Assembly (NCBI RefSeq): GCF_002086125.1
Contig: NZ_MVHG01000020.1
Location: forward strand, 1 to 64,000
Direction of reading: 5' to 3'
DNA from: Mycobacterium arosiense ATCC BAA-1401 = DSM 45069
GTDB taxonomy: Bacteria > Actinomycetota > Actinomycetes > Mycobacteriales > Mycobacteriaceae
Length of the DNA: 64,000 nucleotides
This document shows positions 1 to 11,797 of this stretch, one piece after another. Position 1 is the first letter of the stretch. Every line of letters starts with the position of its first letter. The position numbers were made by a program, and so were the translations under genes. The notes under the pieces are model-generated. The model was not told where the DNA came from, ran no database searches, and saw nothing but the letters and a program-made list of their open reading frames with translations.

Positions 1-77
1 TGTGGACCAAGACCGCCGACCAAATCCTGGACAGCATCGCCAACTACTGCCGACGAATTAACGACTCAGGACACTAG
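1..77 (+). mobile_element. 3' end of an IS630-like transposase (partial)
   Basis: Reading from base 3, the last 24 codons (WTKTADQILDSIANYC and eight further residues) end at a TAG at 75-77. The tryptophan-led WTKTAxxIL segment followed by a short basic tail matches the C-terminus of IS630-family transposases as I remember them. The DDE catalytic residues lie outside the window. No terminal inverted repeat or target duplication could be identified between 78 and 102, so the element boundary is not resolved. The identification rests on a short C-terminal resemblance only. Confidence 0.55.
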
Positions 78-102
78 CGAACGCACAGCAGCTGCGCTCG
101 GA

Positions 103-1494
103 TCAGCTTGGCAGCAGGCGTTTTTTCTGCTCTTCGAACTCCTGCTGCGTCAAAATCCCCGCATCGCGCAGCGATGCGAGTTCGCGCAATTCTGCGGCGA
201 TGCTCGTGATCGGTCCCCCGGCGACAACCTGCGGCGCTGCCGGCTCCTTCGCCTGTTCCTTGGCCGGGTCGCGCTTCGCCTTGCCGGCGTCGGCGGCCCG
301 GGCCCGCTCGCGGCCCGAGGCGCCGCCCGTACCGGCCATTGCGCGCCCGGCCATGCTCGCCACGGCCATCTCGCCGAACAGGCTCCCGGCGCCACCGGGC
401 GCGGCCGCGGCCGCGGCGGCGGCTTCGACGCCGGCACCGGCACTGGTGGCCGGCAGCACCAAGGCGGCCGGCCGGATCGCCGGTGCGGCCGCCGTCCAGC
501 CGGGAGGCACCGACAAGCCGCCGACCGTGTTGGCCTGACCCAGACCCGCGGACGCCAAAGTTCCGAAGCCGCCCGCCGGGTTGGTGATGACCGGGAACGG
601 CGTGGGAGGCACCGCGCCCGTTCCGGGCCAGGACTGCACCCCGGCCCAGCCGCTGACGATGTCGTCGGTGTGGAAACCGGTCAGCGCGCCGGCGATGTCG
701 AAGGGCAGGGCGATCGTGGCCGAGGGTGCGTCGACGCCCATCCCGACCACGCTGCCCGGGGCATCCAGAAGAATCGTGATGAGATCGGCCGATACGTCGA
801 GCAGGCCCGTCGCCGACGGCGGGTCAAGGGCGGCGGCGTTCGGACCGAATGCCGCGCCGTTCAGCAGGTTGGGTACCGCGGAAAACGATTGCTGGGCCAC
901 GGCGTTGCGGGTGCCCCCGGCCGCCGTGCCGGTGGCCTGGGCCACCGCCTCGGACTGCGGGACGTCCGAGTTGGTGGTCCGGTCCGGTTGGGCGAATGGC
1001 GTCAGCCGCGTCGCCGCGGCTGTAGTGCCCGCGTAACCGAACATGGCCGCGGTGTCTCGCGCCCACATCTCGGCGTACTCCGCCTCTGTCGTGGCTATCG
1101 CGGGCGTGTTCTGCCCCAGAATGTTGGTGGCGACGAGCGTCGCCAGCAGGGTGCGGTTGGCCGTGACCACCGGCGGCGGCACCGTCTCGGCGAACGCCGT
1201 CTCGTAGGCGAACGCCGCGGTTCTGGCGTGGTTCGCGGCCTCTTCGGCCTGGGCGCCGGTGGTCCTCATCCACTCCAGGTAGGGGGTGATCGCTGCCACC
1301 ATGGACGCCGCGGACGGCCCGACCCACGGGCCGGAGGTCAGGGCCGTGATCTCGGCCTCATACGACGTCGCCGTCGACTGCAGCGCGGCGGCCAGCTCGT
1401 CCCAGGCCATCGCGGCGGCCAGCATCGGTCCCGACCCCGGACCGGCGTACATCCGCGCGGAGTTAACCTCCGGCGGTAGTATCGCGAAGTCCAT
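103..1494 (-). CDS. PPE family protein, SVP subgroup, with C-terminal SHOCT-like tail
   Basis: 463 aa. The N-terminal PPE domain spans about residues 1-165. It has the Pro-Pro-Glu at 7-9 that names the family and a WxG-type turn at W57. The middle is alanine-rich, and the SVP signature (GGLSVPPGW) is at 325-333. A low-complexity basic Ala/Lys stretch (about 395-425) precedes residues 430-463, which have the helical hairpin pattern [19 protein letters not shown] typical of SHOCT domains. PPE proteins usually pair with a PE partner and are exported by ESX type VII systems. No PE gene lies next to this one. The gene sits directly beside the transposase tail and runs away from it. Confidence 0.93.
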   Translation of the reverse strand: MDFAILPPEVNSARMYAGPGSGPMLAAAMAWDELAAALQSTATSYEAEITALTSGPWVGPSAASMVAAITPYLEWMRTTGAQAEEAANHARTAAFAYETAFAETVPPPVVTANRTLLATLVATNILGQNTPAIATTEAEYAEMWARDTAAMFGYAGTTAAATRLTPFAQPDRTTNSDVPQSEAVAQATGTAAGGTRNAVAQQSFSAVPNLLNGAAFGPNAAALDPPSATGLLDVSADLITILLDAPGSVVGMGVDAPSATIALPFDIAGALTGFHTDDIVSGWAGVQSWPGTGAVPPTPFPVITNPAGGFGTLASAGLGQANTVGGLSVPPGWTAAAPAIRPAALVLPATSAGAGVEAAAAAAAAPGGAGSLFGEMAVASMAGRAMAGTGGASGRERARAADAGKAKRDPAKEQAKEPAAPQVVAGGPITSIAAELRELASLRDAGILTQQEFEEQKKRLLPS

Positions 1495-1961
1495 GTCGTT
1501 CTTCTCCGGTTGCCTTCATGACCGCGAGGGCCTCGAACGCGCTCGATGCGCGTCGTATGGGGATAGCCAGCCGAGCAGCAAACAAATCGCGTTCCCTCCG
1601 GTGCTGCCAGTGCCACGAACCAAAACAACCGAATGAGACCGTCCCCAGCGTTAGCGGACCGGCCTCACGGGTTGCAGCTGCCCCCGCGTCAACGAATACA
1701 GCGAAATTGTTGCCGCGCGGGTTAACGATAGGTTACCTGCACATGACAGCAGAAACCCGCAAGGGTTCTGCTCGCATTGCGCGAATCCCTCAGGCAATCC
1801 TGAACGGGACTGCGCGGGGCCGCGCCCACCGCGCCGCGGTGGGCGCGTACAGGGTAACCGCCGGCAAAAGGCGTGGTCAGCGCGCTACGCGCGCGTCCAT
1901 CGAGTCGGGCGGGGGCAATTCTGCTTGGATCTGTTTGCATCCCCGCGAGTGAGGTCTGTTG
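1495..1961. other. 467-bp divergent intergenic region
   Basis: This spacer separates the divergent PPE and glycosyltransferase genes and has no convincing reading frame of its own. It holds a weak promoter-like pair facing the glycosyltransferase: TTGTTG at 1707-1712 and TAGGTT at 1729-1734, with a 16-bp spacer. It also holds a strong hairpin listed separately. An open frame running from here through the glycosyltransferase on the opposite strand is a codon-bias shadow. Confidence 0.5.
1821..1847. repeat. Perfect 12-bp inverted repeat with 3-nt loop
   Basis: The arms CGCGCCCACCGC and GCGGTGGGCGCG are exact reverse complements around GCC. The hairpin lies about 115 bp ahead of the glycosyltransferase start and downstream of the putative promoter at 1707-1734, so it could sit in the mRNA leader. 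There is no T-tract. It could be a mycobacterial U-less terminator, a leader hairpin or an operator; the sequence alone does not decide. Confidence 0.5.
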
Positions 1962-3128
1962 ATGAGATTTGTGCTGGCCGGCTACGGCAGCCGCGGCGAC
2001 GTCGAGCCCTGTGTCGCCGTCGCCCGCGAACTGCACTGTCGAGGACACGACGTCGTCATTGCGGTGCCGCCCGACAAGCTCGGCGTGGCCGAATCGGTGG
2101 GGCTGGCGGCGGTCCCGTACGGGCCCGACAGTCGCGAGCAGGTCAACATGGCCACCGCGTTCGTCCGCACTGTGCACAACCCGACGAGCGTGTTGCCGCA
2201 AGTCATCGAGCGAGTCACCTCGGTGTGGACCGGCAAGAGCGAGACGCTGGCCTCGTTGGCGGCGGGCGCCGACCTGCTGGTGGCCGGGATGAACGAGCAG
2301 CGGCTCGCCGCCAATGTCGGACAACATCTCGGCATCCCGCTGGCCGCGCTGCACTTCTTTCCCGCCGAGACGCTGGAACTCGGCCGGCTGCAGTCGGACG
2401 TCGTCAGCGCGGCCGAAGGTGCGCAGCGCCGAGCCTTCGGTCTGCCCGACACATCGCCGGCGCGATCGCCCCTGGAGATTCAGACCTACGACGAGCTGTT
2501 GGCGCCCGAGCTGGCAAGGCAATGGGCCGGCTCGGGACACCGCCGGCCCTTCGTCGGCTCGCTGACCCTCGGACTGCCCACCGACGTCGATAACGAGGTG
2601 TTGTCCTGGATAACCGACGGGACGCCGCCGATCTATTTCGGATTCGGCAGCACGCCAGTTACCTCCCCCGCCGAGACGGTGGCCGTGATCGGCGCGGCCT
2701 GCGCACAGATAGGCGAGCGTGCGTTGATTTGCAGCGGCCCAAACGATTTCACCAATATCCCGCCCGCGGCCCACATAAAGATCGTGGAAGCGGTGAATCA
2801 CGCCGCAGTCTTTCCGGCGTGCCGTGCGATCGTGCACCACGGCGGGGCCGGCACCACCGCCGCGGGCATGCGGGCGGGCGTGCCCATGCTGATCCTCTGG
2901 CTCTGGCTCGATCAACCGATCTGGGCCGAAGCGGTCGGCAAGCTGGAAATCGGGGTGGGACGGGCGTTCTCGGCCTCCACCCTGGACTCGCTGGTCGCCG
3001 ACCTGCGCTCGGTGCGCTCCGCGCTTTACCTCAGCCGAGCCAGGCAGGTCGCCACCCGGGTGAGCAAACCCGCCGAAAGCGTCGCGGCGGCGGCCGACCT
3101 TCTCGAAGGCGCCGCCCGGTCAGCGTAG
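1962..3128 (+). CDS. GT1-family (UGT-like) glycosyltransferase
   Basis: 388 aa from the ATG at 1962; a TTG directly before it (1959) is in frame but less likely. The N-terminal half begins with the GT-B signature GYGSRGDVEPCVAVAR, which binds the acceptor. The C-terminal half carries the nucleotide-sugar motif HHGGAGTT near residue 292 followed by DQPIWA. Both are typical of the UGT-like transferases that glycosylate lipid or natural-product aglycones. The closest family I can name is the mycobacterial glycopeptidolipid/rhamnosyltransferase group, inferred from overall resemblance. No other glycopeptidolipid genes adjoin it, so the acceptor is unknown. A SAM methyltransferase follows 61 bp later on the same strand and may modify the same product. 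Confidence 0.88.
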   Translation: MRFVLAGYGSRGDVEPCVAVARELHCRGHDVVIAVPPDKLGVAESVGLAAVPYGPDSREQVNMATAFVRTVHNPTSVLPQVIERVTSVWTGKSETLASLAAGADLLVAGMNEQRLAANVGQHLGIPLAALHFFPAETLELGRLQSDVVSAAEGAQRRAFGLPDTSPARSPLEIQTYDELLAPELARQWAGSGHRRPFVGSLTLGLPTDVDNEVLSWITDGTPPIYFGFGSTPVTSPAETVAVIGAACAQIGERALICSGPNDFTNIPPAAHIKIVEAVNHAAVFPACRAIVHHGGAGTTAAGMRAGVPMLILWLWLDQPIWAEAVGKLEIGVGRAFSASTLDSLVADLRSVRSALYLSRARQVATRVSKPAESVAAAADLLEGAARSA

Positions 3129-3189
3129 CCGGAGGGCCAGTTCGTCTTCAGCGGTGGTGCAAAGGCCGGCGGTCGTGTAGAAGGTTCTG

Positions 3190-4233
3190 GTGCAGGATCC
3201 GCCGAATGCGTCGTTCGACCCGCTGATGTTGCGCGAAGCGATGATCAGGCGGCTGTATCGGCGCTTGTCGGCCGAGGGCCACATCAGGGTGCCGGCGGTG
3301 CCGGCCCTCATCGACGAGTACGTCCAGCTCTGCGGCAACGTCTGCGCCACGCTGGGAGTCTGGTACACCGCCGAGAACTCCGCAAGGTTGCGGGCCGCGC
3401 TGGAAGTCGAGTTGGCGAAGGCCTTCAAGGCCTCGCCGCGCTCGGAGGTACTGATCTCGTACCAGGCCCCGTTCGGGATCGACGTGAATTTCCGGGTGCA
3501 AGCCGATTGGCGCACGATCGAGGCCGACTACGACCAGTGGGTGCAATTCCGCCCGCCGCCGCTGTTCGGAACCGCGCCCGATGCACGCGTGCTGGCGCTG
3601 GCGGCGGAGGCGGCCGATCCTTCGGCCTATCGGGTGCTGGACGTCGGCGCGGGAACCGGACGCAACGCGCTGGCCCTGGCCCGGCGCGGGCATCCGGTCG
3701 ATGCTGTCGAGATGACCGCCAAGTTCGCAGAGGTGATCGTTGCCGAAGCCGCCGGAGAATCGTTGAGTGTGAACGTTATTCAAAGCGATGTCTTCACGGC
3801 GATGGAGGGCGTACGCGGGCGGTATCAGCTGATGGTGCTCTCGGAGGTGGTGTCCGACTTCCGGACGCCGCGCGAGTTACGCGGCATGTTCGAACTCGCC
3901 ATTGATTGTCTGGCGCAGGGGGGACGGCTGGTTTTCAACACCTTCCTGGCCCGCGACGGCTATGTTCCCGACGACGCGGCGGTGCAATTCAGTCAGCAAT
4001 GCAACAGCATGATTTTCACCCGCGACGAGGTGGCCGCGGCGGCGGCCGGCCTGCCTCTCGATCCGATCGCCGACGACTCCGCCTACGAGTACGAAAAGGC
4101 CCGTTCAGCTTCGGACGCCTGGCCGCCCACGGAATGGTTCGAGGGATGGGCCGGCGGCCTCGATGTGTTCGACGTCGAGCGTGACGACTCACCAATCGAG
4201 TTGCGCTGGCTCGTCTTTGAGAAGACGGGCTGA
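3190..4233 (+). CDS. Class I SAM-dependent methyltransferase
   Basis: 347 aa from a GTG start. The first 140 residues are helical and do not match a family I recognise. The Rossmann methyltransferase core starts at about residue 145 with motif I VLDVGAGTGRNALALARRG, followed by an acidic residue (VDAVEMT) at the end of strand 2 that would bind the SAM ribose. A later hydrophobic strand (LMVLSEVVSDF) fits motif post-I/II. The substrate is unknown; placement behind a glycosyltransferase suggests joint tailoring of a glycolipid or secondary metabolite. The gene converges on the FAD/Rieske oxidoreductase, and the two stop codons lie inside a common hairpin. Confidence 0.85.
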   Translation: MQDPPNASFDPLMLREAMIRRLYRRLSAEGHIRVPAVPALIDEYVQLCGNVCATLGVWYTAENSARLRAALEVELAKAFKASPRSEVLISYQAPFGIDVNFRVQADWRTIEADYDQWVQFRPPPLFGTAPDARVLALAAEAADPSAYRVLDVGAGTGRNALALARRGHPVDAVEMTAKFAEVIVAEAAGESLSVNVIQSDVFTAMEGVRGRYQLMVLSEVVSDFRTPRELRGMFELAIDCLAQGGRLVFNTFLARDGYVPDDAAVQFSQQCNSMIFTRDEVAAAAAGLPLDPIADDSAYEYEKARSASDAWPPTEWFEGWAGGLDVFDVERDDSPIELRWLVFEKTG

Positions 4234-4248
4234 ATACGGCGCCCGTCT
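4223..4248. terminator. Bidirectional hairpin between convergent genes
   Basis: An 8-bp stem AGACGGGC / GCCCGTCT with a 10-nt loop spans the stop codons of the converging methyltransferase and oxidoreductase genes. It has no T-tract, which is common for mycobacterial terminators. Confidence 0.45.
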
Positions 4249-5803
4249 ACGCGGTCAGATCCCGGGTGGCCGGCCCCTCCAGCAAGGTGCCGTCGGGCGC
4301 GAACCGCGACCCGTGCAGTGGGCACTCCCACGCCTTGTCGGCGTCGTTCCAATTCACGATCCCACCCAGGTGTGGGCACACCGGCGAGACACGATGCTCG
4401 GTCCCGTCGACGCGGCAGCGCGCCTCCAAACGCCATGGCGGGCCGCTCACCACGCCGCCCTCCCCGTTGACGGGGCTGCGGCGGTGCGTCCGTATCGCCG
4501 GGGTGATCCAGCCCTTCGTCAGATTGAAGCCGACCTCCAGGTTGGCCTGCAGGGCCGTCGTCAACCCCGACAGCTCGTGCGGACTCCAGCTGGCGAACGC
4601 GCGGGCCCAATCCATCCGCCCGCCCAGGATGCGGCTCGACAGCGCCAGCGCCGCGGCGGCCCCGTTGGTCATGCCCCACTTGTTGAATCCCGTTGCAACA
4701 AAGATGCTTTCGGTGTTCGGCAGGATCGGTCCCACATAGGGCAGATGGTCGATGGGCGTGTAGTCCTGCGCCGACCAGAAGTGGGTCTGCACGGCACCCG
4801 GGTAGTGCTTGCGCGCCCATGCCGATAGCTCGTCCAGCGCCTGGGACGGACTCTTCTCGCGCCCCACGGTATGACCGGCCCCGCCCACGATCAGCCTTTC
4901 CCCGTCCGCGACCGGGGCGTAGCGCACCGAACGGGTCGGCGAATCGGTGGAGATCATCATCGGCCGGGTGACGTTGCCCGGAACCTTGAAGGCCAGGCAG
5001 TAGGACCGGCTGGGCTTCACCCGCGCGAAATAACCGCCGCGATCCAGGATCGGGATGCCGGTGGCAAGCACCAGCTGGCCGGCCTGCAGCTCGACGTCGC
5101 GCTCGGCGGCATCGTTGACCTGCACGCGCACCTGCTTGCCGCGCCAGGAGACCCGCCGCACCCGGGTGTGCTCGACCAGCCGTCCACCGCGGTCGAGTAG
5201 CTCGACGACCAGCGAGTCGAGGAATGACATCGGGTTGAACTGCGCCTGGTCGGCCAGCCGCACCCCGCCGTGATACGCGAACGGCACGTCGGCGTCGTCG
5301 TCCCATACCGCCGGCAGGCCCACCGCCTGACACGCGGCCAGTTCGGCGCGCGCCGACGGTACGCCCCGCACGGACTGGGCGTAGGTGTAGGCGTCCTCGC
5401 GCTGCACCGCCAGACCCTTGGCCTCGCAGTGGCCCAGCACCCACTCCTGGCCTTCGCGGTTACCGTCGACGTATGCGCGCGTCACGTCGCGCCCGTGCCG
5501 CGGCAGCACCTTGGAGAGCTGACTGCCCTGCAGCAGGCTGATTTTGGCGGTGGTGTTCCCGGTCGCGCACGCTCCCACCGTGCGCGCCTCCAACACCAAC
5601 ACGTCCTTGCCGGCGCGGGCCAGCAGGACCGCCGTCATCAGGCCGGTGATGCCGGCGCCCACGACGATGACATCGGCCGACGAGGAACCTTGGTCAAGCT
5701 GGCTTGCGGTCCAGGGCTGTTCGGTTCGTTCTGTCATCCACAAAGAGGTCACGGCATTGCTGATACCCCGGCCCGGCCTGAGGAAACCCGCCGGCGGGCT
5801 CAC
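4247..5803 (-). CDS. FAD-dependent oxidoreductase with C-terminal Rieske [2Fe-2S] domain
   Basis: 518 aa from a GTG at 5803 that overlaps the upstream stop by 4 bp. A second plausible start is the ATG at 5737, beginning MTERTEQPW. The N-terminal dinucleotide fold has GAGITG at 49-54, followed by a DAO-type FAD oxidase body that includes ARTVGACATGNTTAKIS. Residues about 425-518 form a Rieske domain with CPH (C476, H478) and CPLH (C494, H497), which would ligate a 2Fe-2S cluster. DAO-Rieske fusions of this type are widespread in actinobacteria and their substrate is not established. The overlap suggests translational coupling to the coiled-coil gene upstream. Electron flow from the Rieske centre to FAD is a reasonable inference only. 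Confidence 0.88.
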   Translation of the reverse strand: MSPPAGFLRPGRGISNAVTSLWMTERTEQPWTASQLDQGSSSADVIVVGAGITGLMTAVLLARAGKDVLVLEARTVGACATGNTTAKISLLQGSQLSKVLPRHGRDVTRAYVDGNREGQEWVLGHCEAKGLAVQREDAYTYAQSVRGVPSARAELAACQAVGLPAVWDDDADVPFAYHGGVRLADQAQFNPMSFLDSLVVELLDRGGRLVEHTRVRRVSWRGKQVRVQVNDAAERDVELQAGQLVLATGIPILDRGGYFARVKPSRSYCLAFKVPGNVTRPMMISTDSPTRSVRYAPVADGERLIVGGAGHTVGREKSPSQALDELSAWARKHYPGAVQTHFWSAQDYTPIDHLPYVGPILPNTESIFVATGFNKWGMTNGAAAALALSSRILGGRMDWARAFASWSPHELSGLTTALQANLEVGFNLTKGWITPAIRTHRRSPVNGEGGVVSGPPWRLEARCRVDGTEHRVSPVCPHLGGIVNWNDADKAWECPLHGSRFAPDGTLLEGPATRDLTA

Positions 5804-6621
5804 GCCCGCTTCAGCCGCGCTTTGGCCTGTCGCACCGATTCCGCGGCGGCTCGGCTGACCCGGCGTGCCTCGTCGTAGTCCTGCTCGGCGGTGCCGAGTT
5901 CCCGTTCGGCCGCCCGCAACGCCCGCGCCGCTTCGTTCCGGCGCCGGCGGCCGGCGTCCCGGTCGGCTTGTCGCTGCGACAACGCGTCATCGGCCTCGGC
6001 TTTGACGCGCTCCGCGGTGTCGACGGCCGCGCGCAGTTTCTCTCGCCGTTGGCGTTGCGCCTTGGCGTCCGCCGACTGCCTCGCGGGCCGTTTCCGCGCC
6101 GAGGTGCCCGGCCGCTTCGCCGGTTCGCTCTGAGTATCCACCGATTCCGGCACCGCATCGCCGAAGGCGCCGAAGCCCGACCACTGCTCGGGCCGGGTCA
6201 ACCGGCCCAAGCGCGCCCCGATCTGCGGGTCGGCGATGGCGGCCTGCAGCGTGCTGGTCAGGTCTTCGCGCACGGCCGCCGACGGTTGCTTTAGACCGGC
6301 CGCGTCGAGCGCCTTGCGGGTGAGTTCGTCGATGAGCCTGCGTTGCTGGGCCGTCAGGTCTCGGATCCGACCGCCATCCATCGCCGCGTGCGCGGCGCGC
6401 AGCCGCTCCCCGACGTCGGCGAGCCGCTGCCGGGTGTCCGCGTGCCGCAGCGCCAGCCGGTTGAGAATCCACGCGGCCGTCGTCGGCTTGTTGGCAGCGG
6501 AAATCCGTTTCGCCGCGGCGGTATCGCCGCGCTGCTTGGCCGCGGCGGCCAATCTGGTGCGTTGCGCGGTGAACTCCTTCGGCGCCACGTCATAGAGGCT
6601 GTCGAGTTCGTCATCGGCCAT
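5800..6621 (-). CDS. Conserved mycobacterial coiled-coil protein, function unknown
   Basis: 273 aa. No enzymatic motif is visible. The N-terminus (LDSLYDVAPKEFTAQR) is followed by a segment rich in Ala, Arg and Gln with heptad-like spacing. From about residue 165 to the end a long basic coiled coil is predicted from the dense Arg/Ala/Glu/Lys pattern. A KRxxRQSADAKAQR segment could bind nucleic acid, but that is speculation. There is no signal peptide or membrane segment. It overlaps the FAD/Rieske gene by 4 bp, so the two are probably co-transcribed, and it is divergent from the L,D-transpeptidase gene across a 156-bp gap. Confidence 0.72.
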   Translation of the reverse strand: MADDELDSLYDVAPKEFTAQRTRLAAAAKQRGDTAAAKRISAANKPTTAAWILNRLALRHADTRQRLADVGERLRAAHAAMDGGRIRDLTAQQRRLIDELTRKALDAAGLKQPSAAVREDLTSTLQAAIADPQIGARLGRLTRPEQWSGFGAFGDAVPESVDTQSEPAKRPGTSARKRPARQSADAKAQRQRREKLRAAVDTAERVKAEADDALSQRQADRDAGRRRRNEAARALRAAERELGTAEQDYDEARRVSRAAAESVRQAKARLKRA

Positions 6622-6777
6622 GAAGCCATGATCTCTCGCGAAAGCCGCTTGCGGGCACGCGCGCCGCCCGGCGGTTTAAAGACCGCATGTCGCGGGATAC
6701 CTCATCTACACAATCGGCTTCGCCGGGCAGAATTTTTCAAGCCTGTGAGAACCAGAAAGCAGGGATTCGGCAGCTTC

Positions 6778-8061
6778 ATGATGTCCAAGAACAGCGATCA
6801 GCTCGTCGGCCGGATCCTCCGGGTGAGCCGGCCTCGCCGACTCTTGCTTGCGGTGTGCGTGATCGTCGCCGCGATGGCCGCGATATACGTTGCGTCGACC
6901 ACACATTGCCCGGGCGGCCACTGCGGTCCAACTGCACCCGCGAAAACCGCTGGGCCGGCCCAGATAACGATCACTCCTGGCCCCGACTCGCGCGACGTCG
7001 ACCCGGTCGCCCCGGTCACGGTCAAAGCCGAGAACGGAACCCTGACCGGTGTCGAGATGGTCAACGAGAGCGGCAAACCGATCGAGGGCGTCATGACCCC
7101 CGACACCACCGTGTGGAAGCCGACCGTCCCGCTGGGCTACGGACGCACCTATACCCTGACGGTCACCAGCAGTGGTGTCAGTGGTGTTGCGGCCAAGCAG
7201 GTTTCGTCATTCTCCACGCTGAAGCCGTCCAACCAGACCAAGGTGTCGTTCACCGGCACGTCGGAGGCCGCGTTGCGCGACGGCGGCACGTACGGCGTCG
7301 GAACGGTGATCGTGGCGCACTTCGACGAGAAGATCGCGGATCGGGCCGCCGCCGAGCGACAGCTGTCGGTGACCACCGACCCGAAGGTCGACGGATCCTG
7401 GTACTGGGTCGACGACCAGAACGCTCATTGGCGACCCGAGCACTACTACGCGCCCGGCACGACCGTCACCGCCGAGGCGAAGATCTACGGAATAGCGTTG
7501 GGCGACGGCCTGTTCGGGCAGGACGACACCAAGGTGTCGTTTCGGATCGGCGATGCACACGTCTCGATCGCCGATGACGCCACCCACCAGGTCAGCGTCT
7601 TCGACAGCGGAGCCCTGGTGCGCACGATGCCGACCAGCATGGGAATGGGCGGCACCGAAGAGGTCGGCGGCAAGACGATCTCGCTGTGGACGCCCCCGGG
7701 CGTCTACACCGTGCTGGACAAGGGCAATCCCGTCATCATGGACTCGTCGACCTTCGGGCTGCCCAAGAACTCCAGGCTCGGCTATCGCGAGACCATCAAC
7801 TGGGCCACCAAGATCAGCAGCGACGGCATATATCTGCACGAACTCGACGCGACGGTGTGGGCCCAGGGCCACCGCGACACGTCGCACGGCTGCTTGAACC
7901 TCAACGCCGAAAACGCGAAGTGGTTCTTCGATTTTTCGGTGCCGGGCGACGTCGTCGAGGTCCGCAACAGCGGCGGACCGCCGCTGACGTTGGCGCAAAA
8001 CGGCGACTGGACCCTCGGCTGGGACGTGTGGCGCAAGGGCAGCGCCCTGAAACCCACCTGA
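6778..8061 (+). CDS. L,D-transpeptidase (peptidoglycan 3-3 cross-linking)
   Basis: 427 aa from the ATG at 6778 (another ATG follows at once). A basic N-terminus and one hydrophobic segment at about residues 22-44 anchor it to the membrane with the rest in the periplasm. Two Ig-like domains (about 60-270) precede the YkuD catalytic domain. That domain contains the H-x-x-x-SHGCLN signature with the catalytic cysteine at residue 372, then the mycobacterial tail GDVVEV and W-rich end. Enzymes of this architecture (LdtMt2-like) form 3-3 cross-links and are inhibited by carbapenems. There is no lipobox, unlike LdtMt2. Which Ldt paralogue this is cannot be settled by eye. The gene lies 95 bp upstream of furA on the same strand, but furA has its own promoter. 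Confidence 0.93.
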   Translation: MMSKNSDQLVGRILRVSRPRRLLLAVCVIVAAMAAIYVASTTHCPGGHCGPTAPAKTAGPAQITITPGPDSRDVDPVAPVTVKAENGTLTGVEMVNESGKPIEGVMTPDTTVWKPTVPLGYGRTYTLTVTSSGVSGVAAKQVSSFSTLKPSNQTKVSFTGTSEAALRDGGTYGVGTVIVAHFDEKIADRAAAERQLSVTTDPKVDGSWYWVDDQNAHWRPEHYYAPGTTVTAEAKIYGIALGDGLFGQDDTKVSFRIGDAHVSIADDATHQVSVFDSGALVRTMPTSMGMGGTEEVGGKTISLWTPPGVYTVLDKGNPVIMDSSTFGLPKNSRLGYRETINWATKISSDGIYLHELDATVWAQGHRDTSHGCLNLNAENAKWFFDFSVPGDVVEVRNSGGPPLTLAQNGDWTLGWDVWRKGSALKPT

Positions 8062-8120
8062 GCGGCGGGTGACCCAGCTCATTGGCCACCCGCATTTGTG
8101 CCCCACTTCACAACAAAGTC

Positions 8121-8156
8121 TTGACTGGGTCCAGATAAGTGCGTCATATTGGTGGC

Positions 8157-8157
<1 letters not shown>
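8121..8157 (+). promoter_or_regulatory. furA-katG promoter, leaderless
   Basis: TTGACT at 8121-8126 and CATATT at 8145-8150 have an 18-bp spacer. That places the transcription start at about 8157, which is the G of the furA GTG start codon, so the mRNA would be leaderless. The AT-rich run just upstream of and overlapping the -35 box (CACAACAAAGTC) is where FurA autoregulation is known to act in mycobacteria. Confidence 0.7.
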
Positions 8158-10875
<2,718 letters not shown>

Positions 10876-10895
10876 CACCGGGCCATTGATGAGAA

Positions 10896-10930
10896 CGGCA
10901 CCCCGCGAGCCATCCGCTCGCGGGGTGCCG
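10896..10930. terminator. Strong katG terminator hairpin
   Basis: A perfect 15-bp GC-rich stem (10896-10910 with 10916-10930) and the 5-nt loop CATCC lie 20 bp after the katG stop. There is no T-tract. The converging gene at 10979 ends nearby, so the hairpin may serve both directions. Confidence 0.75.
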
Positions 10931-10978
10931 CGCCTTCACGCCTTGGTCAGCGCACGATTTGGTCAGCGACTCGATTGG

Positions 10979-11797
10979 TCAGCGATCCAGGTCCCACTGC
11001 CCGAAGTCGGCAGCGAGGACATCGTCGACGTCGACGTTGATGCCGCCGAGCAGCGGCCCCGGATTTCCCGGGCTGTTGACGACCGTTTGGTAGAGCACCG
11101 CCGCGGGTTCGCGCTCGCCGTGCGACCACGACCTCGTCTGCCACGCCCACTGGTGCCCGGCACTGGTGGACGGCCCGATGACGCCGTCCCTGATCGCCCA
11201 CCCGCACGCCCGGGCATGCCCGTAGATGCCCGTGCGGCCCACGCCCAACACCGAGTTGATGCCTCGAAACCATTGGACGGCAAGGCCATTCCAAGTATTG
11301 GAGTCGATGTCATCGTCGACGCTGAAAAAGATGGGGGCCGAGTTCGGCCCGCCCGCCGCCGAGTGCAGCTGCATGGCCGTATGAGCATCGGCCACGCCGC
11401 CGTCGTAGCCGCGGGTGAGGTCCGACGGGTCCGGCCAACCGGGCTTGCCGTATTGGAAGTTGCTGACGATATGCAGCCCCGCCGCGCGTAGCGCATCGGC
11501 GTAATCCCGGGTCAGCGGCTTGGCCTCGAAGTTGGCGCCCGGCCTCGACTCCGACACGTAATTGACCACGCCGTCATAGCCCGCCGACTTGATCTCGTCC
11601 GGTGCGATCCTGCGCTCGGCGAAATCGATCAGCTTCATGCCGGCCGCCGAGGCCTTCGGCTCGTCGAGGCTCGCGGTTACTGCGCCCAGGCTCAGCACGG
11701 CCGGCGCCACGACGGCGGCGCCGGCATATCTGAGGACCTCGCGCCTCGAAGGCGACCGCCGATCGCCGCGTCCACTCGGTCCGGCCGAATACCGCAC
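10979..11797 (-). CDS. Tat-exported DUF1906 glycoside-hydrolase-like protein (Rv2525c-like)
   Basis: 272 aa from a GTG start. A twin-arginine signal (SRREVLRYAG, RR at 18-19) followed by an Ala/Val-rich segment to about residue 52 indicates Tat export. The mature part begins MKLIDFAERRIAPDEIKSAG and has the DUF1906 barrel pattern: VNYVSESRPG, IVSNFQYGK, a conserved acidic cluster IFFSVDDDID, and a tail of INVDVDDVLAADFGQW. This closely parallels M. tuberculosis Rv2525c, a Tat substrate of the cell surface with a glycoside-hydrolase-like fold. Its carbohydrate ligand is not proven. It converges on katG. Confidence 0.87.
   Translation of the reverse strand: MRYSAGPSGRGDRRSPSRREVLRYAGAAVVAPAVLSLGAVTASLDEPKASAAGMKLIDFAERRIAPDEIKSAGYDGVVNYVSESRPGANFEAKPLTRDYADALRAAGLHIVSNFQYGKPGWPDPSDLTRGYDGGVADAHTAMQLHSAAGGPNSAPIFFSVDDDIDSNTWNGLAVQWFRGINSVLGVGRTGIYGHARACGWAIRDGVIGPSTSAGHQWAWQTRSWSHGEREPAAVLYQTVVNSPGNPGPLLGGINVDVDDVLAADFGQWDLDR

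Noticed and set aside
1722..2915. Long open frame antisense to the GT1 glycosyltransferase
   Set aside because: It is the complementary shadow of a GC-rich gene: low-complexity Arg/Gly/His composition, no motif and no ribosome site, while the plus frame has clear GT1 signatures.
6343..6777. N-terminal extension of the L,D-transpeptidase
   Set aside because: The extension would run antisense over the coiled-coil gene and has no family match; the membrane anchor begins naturally after the ATG at 6778.
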